Source: Lentisphaeria bacterium
Lineage (GTDB): Bacteria > Verrucomicrobiota > Lentisphaeria > Oligosphaerales > Oligosphaeraceae
Reading direction: 5' to 3'
DNA: 27,086 bases
Assembly (NCBI GenBank): GCA_016302725.1
Contig: JAEDNB010000004.1
Location: forward strand, 1 to 27,086
Position numbers and translations under genes: made by a program. The notes under the pieces are model-generated. The model saw only the letters and a list, made by a program, of their open reading frames with translations, did not search any database and had not been told where the DNA came from. Within the stretch, counting starts at the first letter, position 1, and the number at the start of each line of letters is the position of its first letter. Shown here in pieces: positions 15,380-22,045 of the stretch.

Positions 15380-16123
15380 CTATCCCAGGTAGCCCGACAT
15401 ATGGAGGGAGAGCAGGAGGCTCCCTATCAACGCGATCTCCGGGAGGATGAGACGTTCCCAGGGGAAGCGCGCGTCACGTCTTTTGCACCACCAGGCGACG
15501 GAGGGCATGGCGGTGAAGAGGAGTCCTGCCCAGAGGGAGGCGCCGGCGGCGACGATGCAGGAGAGGGTGCATCCCGCAATCCACCAGCCCCAGTGGGGGG
15601 AGTCCGCGAAGGTGGCGCAGTACATCGCCAGATAGCAGAAGAGGGTGAGGGCGATGACTCCCCGCATATGGGGCGTCATGACCCCCTCGATGCGGCTGGG
15701 CCAGATGGTGACCAGGAAGGCGAAGCCCATGGCATAGTGGCTGGCCACCCCCAGGCGCCGGAGCAGCAGCCAGAGGAGGGCGGTCTTGACCAGGTGCCCC
15801 ATGAGGCTGTGGAAGCGGTAGAAGACCAGGTAGTCTTCGCCGAAGGTGAAATAGTCCAGCACCAGGGAGACCGTGGGGGTGGGGGTCCACATCTTGTGGT
15901 TCTGGGGGGCGAAGGCGGCCTGGAGGGACCGGGTGAAGGAGTGTCGGTCGGGGGGGCGCCAGGGGATGGGGCGGCGGACCACCAGGAAGGGGAGGAAGAG
16001 GGCGAGGGTGAAGAAAAGGAGGGTAATCAGCACGAAGAGGTCCCATCGCCGCCGGCTGCGGCGGCCCTTCTTCTCCAGGTCTTGGGGAGTGGGGGAGAGG
16101 GAGTGGGGGTAGGGGGACGTCAT
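15380..16123 (-). CDS. polytopic membrane protein resembling the N-terminal part of TMTC/PMT-type (GT-C) proteins
   Basis: This 247-residue protein has a basic N-terminus (about 17-27), a strong first membrane helix (29-49), and about four or five further helices. Residues 76-125 ('NHKMWTPTPTVSLVLDYFTFGE', 'FYRFHSLMGHLVKTALLWLLLRRLG') and 138-170 ('VTIWPSRIEGVMTPHMRGVIALTLFCYLAMYC') follow the pattern of TMTC-like O-mannosyltransferase homologues ('W.P...LS..LDY..wG......H..nlllH', then 'HP...E.V'). Those proteins are normally 500-700 residues with C-terminal TPRs. This one ends after 247, so it is a short relative or a diverged partial copy. The gene starts 6 nt after the upstream fusion gene. 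Confidence 0.6.
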   Translation of the reverse strand: MTSPYPHSLSPTPQDLEKKGRRSRRRWDLFVLITLLFFTLALFLPFLVVRRPIPWRPPDRHSFTRSLQAAFAPQNHKMWTPTPTVSLVLDYFTFGEDYLVFYRFHSLMGHLVKTALLWLLLRRLGVASHYAMGFAFLVTIWPSRIEGVMTPHMRGVIALTLFCYLAMYCATFADSPHWGWWIAGCTLSCIVAAGASLWAGLLFTAMPSVAWWCKRRDARFPWERLILPEIALIGSLLLSLHMSGYLG

Positions 16124-16129
16124 GGCGAC

Positions 16130-17170
16130 TTACCAGAGGTTCACATGCACCTGTTCCGGCTGGTAGTTTGTGCGCGGGGGCTTGGTCTCCCCGGGCCAGC
16201 CCAGGGCTGCGGCGGCGATGGGGAGTATGTTTTCGGGGAGCCGGAAATGCTCCCGGAGCGCCTTGACCCGGTCTTCATTGGGATGGACGCCCAGCCAGCA
16301 GGCGCCCAGGCCCAGCATGCTGGCGGCCAGGAGGAGGTTTTCCATGGCGGCGGAGCAGTCCTGGACAAGGTAGGAGAGGGCCTTGTGGCAGCTTTTCTCC
16401 AGGTCTCCGCACAGGAGGATTCCCAGGGGGGCCTTGGCGAGGAAGGCGCCATGGGGGAGGACCCGGGAGACCGCCTCCCGTTCCCGGGGGTCGGTGAGCA
16501 CCAGGAAATGGGCGGGGTAGCAGGCTTGGGCGGAGGGGGCGGCCATGGCCGCCTCCAGAAGGAGCCCGATTTCCCTCTGCTCCACCTCCCGGGGCAGGAA
16601 GGCGCGGATGGAGCGGCGCCGGAAGATGGGCTGCAGGCGCTTGTCCAACTCCCGGGCGGTGGCGGCGCCGTCGCCGGGGGTGCGCCCCTCCTCCCGAATC
16701 CTGGCCACCAGGGAGGAGGTGGAGCATCCGGGCACCAGGGGGAGAATCCGAATCTGGCTGCCGCAGGCCTGAAGCGCCTGGAATTCATCCCGGTTCAGGG
16801 TTTCCGGCGTGTAGTCCCCCCCCTTGACGTAGAGGTCGGGGGCGCTGCGGCGCAGGGCTTCGGTGGCCTGGGGGCCGGGAAAGACGGAGACGGCGGAGAC
16901 GCATTCCAGGGCGGCCAGGAGGAAGGCGCGGTCTTCCTGGGGAAGGATGGGGCGGCTGGGCCCCTTGAGGGCAGTCACGCTGGCGTCGTCGTTGACCAGC
17001 ACCAGGAGGGCGTCCCCCAGGGCGGCGGCCTGGGCCAGGTATTCCGCGTGCCCGCGGTGCATCAAGTCGAAGACCCCATTGGTGACCACCAGCCTCCGGT
17101 TTTCCTTGCGGAGGCCGTCCCGCCATTGCCGGAGGCGGTCAAAGGGGATGATTTTGTCCGAGGGGGTCAT
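16130..17170 (-). CDS. fusion of RfaE2/HldE-type nucleotidyltransferase and nitroreductase-family domain
   Basis: This 346-residue protein has two enzymes in one frame. Residues 1-165 are an ADP-heptose synthase/cytidylyltransferase-like domain: 'VVTNGVFDLMHRGHAEYL' with the nucleotide-binding HxGH (H38-H41), 'LLVLVNDDASV', 'VKGGDYTPETL' and the closing 'STSSLVARI'. Residues 180-346 are a nitroreductase/FMN domain: 'IFRRRSIRAF', 'AAMAAPSAQACYPAHFLVL', 'DCSAAMENLLLAASMLGLGACWLG'. The usual RfaE2 length is about 160, so the second half is a true addition. The first domain predicts LPS heptose activation; the redox domain's substrate is unknown. The ATG at 17170 is preferred because the preceding in-frame sequence is low-complexity. 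A TATATT -10-like box is at 17225-17230 on the minus strand. Confidence 0.88.
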   Translation of the reverse strand: MTPSDKIIPFDRLRQWRDGLRKENRRLVVTNGVFDLMHRGHAEYLAQAAALGDALLVLVNDDASVTALKGPSRPILPQEDRAFLLAALECVSAVSVFPGPQATEALRRSAPDLYVKGGDYTPETLNRDEFQALQACGSQIRILPLVPGCSTSSLVARIREEGRTPGDGAATARELDKRLQPIFRRRSIRAFLPREVEQREIGLLLEAAMAAPSAQACYPAHFLVLTDPREREAVSRVLPHGAFLAKAPLGILLCGDLEKSCHKALSYLVQDCSAAMENLLLAASMLGLGACWLGVHPNEDRVKALREHFRLPENILPIAAAALGWPGETKPPRTNYQPEQVHVNLW

Positions 17171-17437
17171 TCTGTGCGAAAGGGATATGGGCGGGGAATG
17201 GAGCCCGGAGCCGGGCGGGAAAGGAATATACTCCGCCTGGGCTCCCCGCCCATGTAGAGCCGTCGGCGGATTTGCGTTTTTTGCCCTGGCGGCTGCCAAT
17301 TTCCCGTCCTGGGGCGGCCGCCGTGGGGGAACTCCACCTCCCGGAAGGGGCGGGGAGGGGGCTGCCGGCGGGGGCTCGCCCCCTCCCTCCATGGGGCCGC
17401 GCCCCCGGGGGAGTCCCGGGAGCTGCCTGGGGGCCAA
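17171..17437. other. intergenic region with GC-rich hairpins and a -10-like box
   Basis: This gap separates greA from the fusion gene. Its right part holds strong dyads: GGGGG/CCCCC across CTCG (17370-17383 including flanks) and the palindrome CCCCCGGGGG (17402-17411). They lie about 27-68 nt past the greA stop and probably end its transcript. Its left part has TATATT (17225-17230, minus strand) 55 nt before the fusion-gene ATG, without a recognisable -35. Confidence 0.4.
17370..17383 (-). terminator. hairpin downstream of greA
   Basis: GGGGGC at 17370-17375 and GCCCCC at 17378-17383 form a compact G/C stem with a tiny loop, 55 nt past the greA stop in the minus direction. No T tract adjoins it, so termination strength is uncertain. 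Confidence 0.4.
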
Positions 17438-19624
17438 TCAATGGCGCAGGAACTCCAGGGTTTCCTGGGAGAGGGGGGCGATTTCCTGGATGACGGCGCT
17501 CTTTTCGGAGGGGAGGGTGATTTCGTCCTCCACCCTCTTCCCCTGCAGGATTTTGCCCATGGGGGACTCGTAGGAGTACCAGTTCCTCTGGCTGTCGGTG
17601 TCGAAGAGCCCCAGCAGGGTGACCTGGGAGATTTCCCCGTCCTCGGCCTTGAGGGTCACCACGCATCCCGGGAGGATGCGGTCCTTCACCTCCTGCTCGG
17701 CGAAGTCGATGGCGCGGCAGGTGCGCAGGTCACGTTCCAACTGGGCACGGCGCTGGTTCAGGTTGCGCTGCTGCTCCTTGGCATACTTGTACTCGGAGTT
17801 CTCGGAGAGGTCGCCCCGGGAACGCGCCTCCTCGATGGCGGCGGTGTTGGCGGGAATCTCCTCGTTGACCAGCCTGTCCAGGTCCTCCTGGAGGAGCCGG
17901 TAACTGCGCAGGGAGGTGAGCCTGTCCTGCTTGAACTGGACGGAGGCGCCCTCCTCCACCGCCTCCTTGGCCTCCTCGCTGAGACGGGCAATCTTCACCA
18001 GCAGGGTCGTCTTCTCCCGGGCGTCCAGCAAGGGCATCCGCTTGGCGCAGCGCACCAGGGCCTTGATGGCGTCCAGGTCCCCTTCGTCCAGGCGGGTGAC
18101 CTGGGTGGTGTATTTCGCGCCCTTGACGGCGCCTTCCACCTTCACCTTTTCCACGGTGTAGTCGACCCGCATCAGGGTGTAGAGGAACTCGTCGCTGTCC
18201 AGGATGGCCTTGCGGAGATCCCTCTGGCTCTTGAGGTAGTTTCCCTTGGCGTCCTTCTGGAGGGTCTTGAAGAGGAGGTCGCTGTTGGAGAGGAAGCGGG
18301 TGCGCTCCTCCCCCGGGGTCCCCTTCTTCCACAGCCAGGCGAAGTGGTCGGCGGAGGGCTTGCCCTCCCTGAAGCCCTTGAGGACGCGCTCCTCGAAGGC
18401 CTTCTTCTCCCCGCCTTCCAGAATCTTCTCGGTGTAGGTCCAGAGGTGGTAGGGCATTTGGACGGTGCAGCCCATGAGGTATTCCAGCCCGGCGACTTCC
18501 TTGGTGAGGGCGGCCATCTCGTGGAGATGCTTGCTGGGAAGCTTGTCCATCACCTTCACGAAGAGGTCCTGGTCATGCCAGAGGACGACCTGGTCCTGGA
18601 GCTCCTGGCAGAATTTTTGGATGACGGGGGCCGTGGATTCCTTGTCCTTGAGGAGGATGGCCACGGCGACGGCCCAGTGTTCGGCCATCTGGGGGCGCCC
18701 CGCCTCCCGGGTGAGGATGGACTTGACGTTGTCCTGGTTCCAGTCGCCTCCCAGCGGCCCCGCGCTCTTTTCCAGCCGTCCCCTGAGTTCCATGAGGGAG
18801 CGGCTGTAGTCCCAGCGGGAGGCCAGGCCGGATTGCTCCTTGATGTTTTCCTTCTTGGCGGGGGTGCAGAGGGCCTTGAGGTCGGCGCGGCTGGCGTAGA
18901 CCCCGGGGATGAGGATGTGGTCCACCAGGGCCTCGGTGGCCTCCAGGCAGGTGACCATGCTGGCCAGGGCGGCCTGGTAGAGGCTGGGGAGGTCAGGGAA
19001 GGCGATGGGCTTCTTGAGGAGCAGGGCCTCCATCTCCCCCCCTGCCGGGAAGACGACGCACCTTGTCAGGGCGTCGGCCAGGGCCAGGGGCGCCTCCGGG
19101 TCGCTGGCCAGGACGATTCGGCAGTGTTTTTCATCCAGGGCCTGGACGATGTCCACCGCTTCGGTGGCGGGGAACCAGAGGCGGGTGCCGGGCTGGATGG
19201 CGCGCAGGACTGCGAATTTGGCGGCGGCGGCCAGGAGGGGGGCCTTTCCGTTCCTGTCCAGTCCGATGACATTGAGGAGGCCTTCCCGGTTGACGCAATT
19301 GGGCCGGAGGGCGTCGAAGAGGCGCAGGTAGTGGGGGCGCAGGGAGATTTCCCTTTCCGGGTCGTCGTCCAGCCCCATGTTGAGCATGGCCAGGAGGAGG
19401 TTTTGCCTGGGCTGGGAGAGGGGGGCGTCCTCCGGCATCTTTTGGAAGAGGGCGGCGGCGTGGGTTTTCCATGCGGCCTGGGTGAGCGCCGGCCATGCGG
19501 GGGAGAGGGACTGTGCGTCGTTCAGGAGTCCCGCCAGGATGTTGCAGGCTTCGGGATCGCTTTCTGCCTTGGCGAAGAGGGAGGGCAGTTCGTTGATGGA
19601 GCGATAGGTGAGGATGGCGGACAT
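17438..19624 (-). CDS. greA: GreA-type transcription elongation factor with very long N-terminal extension
   Basis: This 728-residue protein has a typical GreA only in its last 160 residues. The coiled-coil tip 'ARSRGDLSENSEYKYAKEQQ' ends at residue 619, with acidic D605 and E608 matching the catalytic tip of E. coli GreA (D41, E44). The FKBP-like C-terminus reads 'PGCVVTLKAEDGEISQVTLLG', then 'SYESPMGKILQGKRVEDEITL'. Its role is to stimulate cleavage of backtracked RNA in RNA polymerase. The first 550 residues are helical, acidic and unrecognised. Chlamydial GreA is similarly long (about 715 residues), which supports a PVC origin. I chose the ATG at 19624 (MSAILTYRSINELP) because upstream in-frame sequence is low-complexity. 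No Shine-Dalgarno is visible; C-rich leader. Confidence 0.9.
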   Translation of the reverse strand: MSAILTYRSINELPSLFAKAESDPEACNILAGLLNDAQSLSPAWPALTQAAWKTHAAALFQKMPEDAPLSQPRQNLLLAMLNMGLDDDPEREISLRPHYLRLFDALRPNCVNREGLLNVIGLDRNGKAPLLAAAAKFAVLRAIQPGTRLWFPATEAVDIVQALDEKHCRIVLASDPEAPLALADALTRCVVFPAGGEMEALLLKKPIAFPDLPSLYQAALASMVTCLEATEALVDHILIPGVYASRADLKALCTPAKKENIKEQSGLASRWDYSRSLMELRGRLEKSAGPLGGDWNQDNVKSILTREAGRPQMAEHWAVAVAILLKDKESTAPVIQKFCQELQDQVVLWHDQDLFVKVMDKLPSKHLHEMAALTKEVAGLEYLMGCTVQMPYHLWTYTEKILEGGEKKAFEERVLKGFREGKPSADHFAWLWKKGTPGEERTRFLSNSDLLFKTLQKDAKGNYLKSQRDLRKAILDSDEFLYTLMRVDYTVEKVKVEGAVKGAKYTTQVTRLDEGDLDAIKALVRCAKRMPLLDAREKTTLLVKIARLSEEAKEAVEEGASVQFKQDRLTSLRSYRLLQEDLDRLVNEEIPANTAAIEEARSRGDLSENSEYKYAKEQQRNLNQRRAQLERDLRTCRAIDFAEQEVKDRILPGCVVTLKAEDGEISQVTLLGLFDTDSQRNWYSYESPMGKILQGKRVEDEITLPSEKSAVIQEIAPLSQETLEFLRH

Positions 19625-19752
19625 ACTGTGTGGTTGGCTGGAATGTGTGTGTGGGTGCGCCGCGTTCTGCCTCGGGGGGAGTCGGGGACGTGGCGGCCCG
19701 GGGGGGTTGCGATATGGGGAATTGGCTTGTCTTTGCGAAGGAAAAGTGGGCT

Positions 19753-20256
19753 TCAGCGGGTCAGGTGTTTCCGGTTGCCTTCCAGGTTTTCCACGATGCG
19801 GGTGGCGTCGTAGAGGGTCCAGAGGGGTTCGATGACCAGGATGTCCTGGTCCCGCATTTCCGGGGTGAAGTGGGAGGTGCCCACGTAGGTGCCGTCCACC
19901 ACCACGGCATAGACCAGCCCCAGGTTGGAGCCGGCGGTGTGGTGCATGGTGCCCAGGGCCCACCGGTCCACCTGGAGGCGGAGCCCGTAGAAGCCGCTTT
20001 CATCCGGCCCGTAGAGCTCCCCGCCCAGGAAGGAGCGTGCGTCCAGGAAGGGGAAGTTCCGGATGGTGTATTGCCATTCCCGGCTGGGGTTGCGCACCTG
20101 CTTGCTGAGCCTGGTGCTGACCTGGGGGTTGGCGAACTCGTGGAGGGAGAGGACGAAGGCGGGGGTGTAGGTCTGGCAGGAGGCTCCCAGGAGGAGGAGG
20201 GCCAGGAGGAGGAAGAGGGGGAGGGTGGGGCGACGATGGGGGTGTCTGGTGGGCAT
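19753..20256 (-). CDS. small predicted lipoprotein
   Basis: This 167-residue protein has a basic N-terminus, hydrophobic segment 12-23 and lipobox 'LGASC' (acylated Cys27). The mature part is beta-rich and contains 'YTIRNFPFLDARSFLGGELYGPDESGFYGLRLQVDRWALGTMHH' and 'YVGTSHFTPEMRDQDILVIEPLW'. No family is recognised, though the layout resembles small outer-membrane-anchored proteins of Verrucomicrobia. It starts 21 nt after the stop of the sigma-54 activator, so the two are probably co-transcribed and it may be an envelope partner or target of that regulator. Confidence 0.75.
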   Translation of the reverse strand: MPTRHPHRRPTLPLFLLLALLLLGASCQTYTPAFVLSLHEFANPQVSTRLSKQVRNPSREWQYTIRNFPFLDARSFLGGELYGPDESGFYGLRLQVDRWALGTMHHTAGSNLGLVYAVVVDGTYVGTSHFTPEMRDQDILVIEPLWTLYDATRIVENLEGNRKHLTR

Positions 20257-20277
20257 GGGGCGTCGTCGGGTGTGGGG

Positions 20278-21672
20278 TCAGGAGAGTTCGGAGAGTTTTC
20301 GATAGAGGGTGGCTACGCTGATGCCGAGGGCCCTGGCCGCCTTTTCCTTGTCCCCGCCCTGTTCCTCCAGGGCCCTTTTCAGGTATTCCCGTTCGCAGAG
20401 CCGGAGGTATGCCTTGAGGGTGAGCCTGGGGGCGGCGGGGGGTTCCTCGGAGTCCCTGCCGGGTTCCCGCCCCAGTTCCCGGGGCAGGTCCTGGGGGCGG
20501 AGCAGCCCCTCTTCCGCCAGGGTGGCGCCCCGCTCCAGCACATGGATGAGCTCCCGCACATTGCCCGGCCAGGAGTGGCGTTCCAGAAGGGCCTTGGCCT
20601 GGGGGGAGAGGCGCAGGGGCCTTCCCTTGCCCAGTTCCTCCAGGATGGCCTGGCACAGCAGGGGGAGGTCCCCCTGGCGTTCCCGGAGGGGGGGCACGTG
20701 CAGGGGGAAGGCGCTGATCCGGTAGAAGAGGTCCTGGCGGATGCGGCCCTGCTCCCGCAGGGCGTCCACATCCTCGTTGGTGGCCGCCACAATCCGCACG
20801 TCCACGGGGCGGGGCTGGGTGGAGCCCACGGGGCGGATTTCCCGCTCCTGCAGCGCCCGGAGGAGCGCCATCTGGGTGGCCAGGGGAATGGAGCCAATTT
20901 CATCCAGGAAGAGGGTGCCCCCCTGGGCGGCAACAAAAAGGCCGTCCTTGTTCCGGACGGCCCCTGTGAATGCCCCTTTGACATAGCCAAACAACTCGCT
21001 CTCCAGAAGATTTTCGGGGAGGGAGGAGCAGTTGACGGGGATGAAGGGCTTGCCCGCCCTGCGCCCCGCCTTGTGGATGGCCTTGGCCACAAGCTCCTTG
21101 CCAGTGCCGCTCTCCCCCAGGATGAGCACCGACATGTCCGTGCCGGCCACCTTCTCAATCTGGTGGTAAAGCCCCTGCATGGCGGCCGATTCCCCCACCA
21201 TCAGCCCAAAATGACGGCAAATATCCTTCTCTTCCCCTCCCTCTGCTTCCCCCTGCTCCCCTGTTCCCCTGCCCTGGCTCTCCCTCCGCGCCTGCATCGT
21301 CTCCTGAAGCGTCGCCAGCACCCGCTCCGACCGGACGGGGGAGGGAAGCCACCGCAACGCCACCCCCCTCTCCACCAACTCCTGTGCCCGGGAAATCTCG
21401 TCATACGGGGCCAGGAGAATCACCGGCGCGCCCTGGGGAGAGGGCGCGGAGGGAAGGGCCTGGGAGAGCCGGATGTCGCAGAAGACGGCATCCCAATTCC
21501 CCGCCGCCAACTGCTCCCTGGCCTCCTCCGGACGGAACAGGGTGCGCACCCGACACTCCTGGTTCCGCAAAAGGCCGCGGAGAATCTCCCCGCGGCCCTC
21601 GTCGGTCTCCAAGAGCAGAATCCGGGCCCGCAAAGGCCTGCTCCTTATGGGTTGGCTCGCTTCTTCAGACAT
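20278..21672 (-). CDS. sigma-54-dependent transcriptional activator with degenerate receiver domain
   Basis: This 464-residue protein has an AAA+ domain (about 155-385) that is complete: Walker A 'GESGTGKE' (186-193), sigma-54 loop GAFTGA (233-238), Walker B 'LFLDEIG', and 'RHSWPGNVREL'. A Fis-type helix-turn-helix lies at 415-461 ('DKEKAARALGISVATLYRKL'). The N-terminal receiver-like domain (15-125) keeps the acceptor aspartate D66 ('FCDIRLS') but has E22-T23 in place of the acidic pair, A88 where Thr/Ser is usual, and S111 ('WLPSPV') where the conserved Lys is expected. It may therefore be locked or controlled without phosphorylation. It is divergent from the secreted-protein cluster that has a sigma-54 promoter, and is its obvious candidate activator. 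Confidence 0.94.
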   Translation of the reverse strand: MSEEASQPIRSRPLRARILLLETDEGRGEILRGLLRNQECRVRTLFRPEEAREQLAAGNWDAVFCDIRLSQALPSAPSPQGAPVILLAPYDEISRAQELVERGVALRWLPSPVRSERVLATLQETMQARRESQGRGTGEQGEAEGGEEKDICRHFGLMVGESAAMQGLYHQIEKVAGTDMSVLILGESGTGKELVAKAIHKAGRRAGKPFIPVNCSSLPENLLESELFGYVKGAFTGAVRNKDGLFVAAQGGTLFLDEIGSIPLATQMALLRALQEREIRPVGSTQPRPVDVRIVAATNEDVDALREQGRIRQDLFYRISAFPLHVPPLRERQGDLPLLCQAILEELGKGRPLRLSPQAKALLERHSWPGNVRELIHVLERGATLAEEGLLRPQDLPRELGREPGRDSEEPPAAPRLTLKAYLRLCEREYLKRALEEQGGDKEKAARALGISVATLYRKLSELS

Positions 21673-21800
21673 AGGCAGTAATGTATCCCTCTCTCACGGG
21701 ATTGCACAGAACCGGACAAACGCGACGGGCCAGCCGCCGGGGGGAAGGGAGCCCTCCCTTTTGTGGCCCGGGGCGCCCCGTTTGGGGAAAGGGGGCATAC

Positions 21801-21806
21801 ATTATA
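21801..21806 (-). promoter_or_regulatory. -10 box TATAAT candidate for the sigma-54 activator gene
   Basis: A perfect TATAAT on the minus strand, preceded by no good -35. It would start transcription near 21794, giving a leader of about 120 nt before the ATG at 21672. A housekeeping promoter here would keep the activator present while its target waits for sigma-54. Confidence 0.35.
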
Positions 21807-21819
21807 GGCGAAAACGCCT
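21806..21819. promoter_or_regulatory. dyad AGGCG-AAAA-CGCCT, possible activator site
   Basis: A perfect 5-bp inverted repeat with a 4-bp centre, about 40-50 bp upstream of the sigma-54 -24 element. It also overlaps the minus-strand -10 box, so one bound protein could both activate the plus promoter and autorepress. Short dyads arise by chance, so this is only a candidate. Confidence 0.25.
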
Positions 21820-21857
21820 TGCGTCGGCGCGGTATCGGCAGGGGGAGTGCGGGGGCT

Positions 21858-21873
21858 TGGCATTCTTCTTGCT
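21858..21873 (+). promoter_or_regulatory. sigma-54 (RpoN) -24/-12 promoter
   Basis: TGGCAT-TCTTC-TTGCT matches the consensus TGGCAC-N5-TTGCW at 10 of 11 defined positions, with invariant GG (21859-21860) and GC (21871-21872) at the required 12-bp spacing. Transcription would start near 21884 and run into the gene at 22046. The gene divergent to it encodes a sigma-54 activator, which strongly raises the chance that this is real. Confidence 0.75.
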
Positions 21874-21889
21874 GATAGCCCATTGTCTG

Positions 21890-22017
21890 CGTCCTGGCGA
21901 CGGGCGCGTCCGCCTGCCCTCGTCCTCCAGCCTCAGCCGGGCGGGGGGAAGTGGCCTGGGCCGTTTCCCCCGTTCCGCAATCCCCCTGCCTGCAAGGCGG
22001 CGGCTGGCGCCAGGACG
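21890..22017 (+). promoter_or_regulatory. candidate structured 5' leader RNA
   Basis: In the transcript predicted from the sigma-54 promoter, CGTCCTGGCG (21890-21899) pairs perfectly with CGCCAGGACG (22008-22017). Nested inside, CCGCCT (21910-21915) can pair with AGGCGG (21995-22000), and GGGGGAA (21944-21950) with TTCCCCC (21965-21971). The basal stem ends 28 nt before the ATG. The 10-bp match is unlikely but not impossible by chance in such GC-rich DNA. It matches no riboswitch I know. Confidence 0.35.
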
Positions 22018-22045
22018 AACCATTTCCTTACCCGCAGTGACAAAA

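Larger units (their letters stand above)
21673..22045. other. 373-bp divergent regulatory region
   Basis: This region lies between the activator gene (minus) and the first secreted-protein gene (plus). Contents from left: a 5-bp dyad ATCCC/GGGAT (21685-21702); a perfect TATAAT on the minus strand (21801-21806); dyad AGGCG-AAAA-CGCCT (21806-21819); the sigma-54 promoter (21858-21873); and the leader with long-range complementarity (21890-22017). The short frames crossing it show no convincing coding character. Confidence 0.6.

Noticed and set aside
19723..19736. TGGCTTGTCTTTGC, sigma-54-like on the plus strand between greA and the lipoprotein gene
   Set aside because: The GG-to-GC distance is 11 bp, not 12, and no plus-strand gene follows.
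21681..21863. Small open frames across the divergent region
   Set aside because: No ribosome binding site, no recognisable composition, and they overlap the promoter elements.
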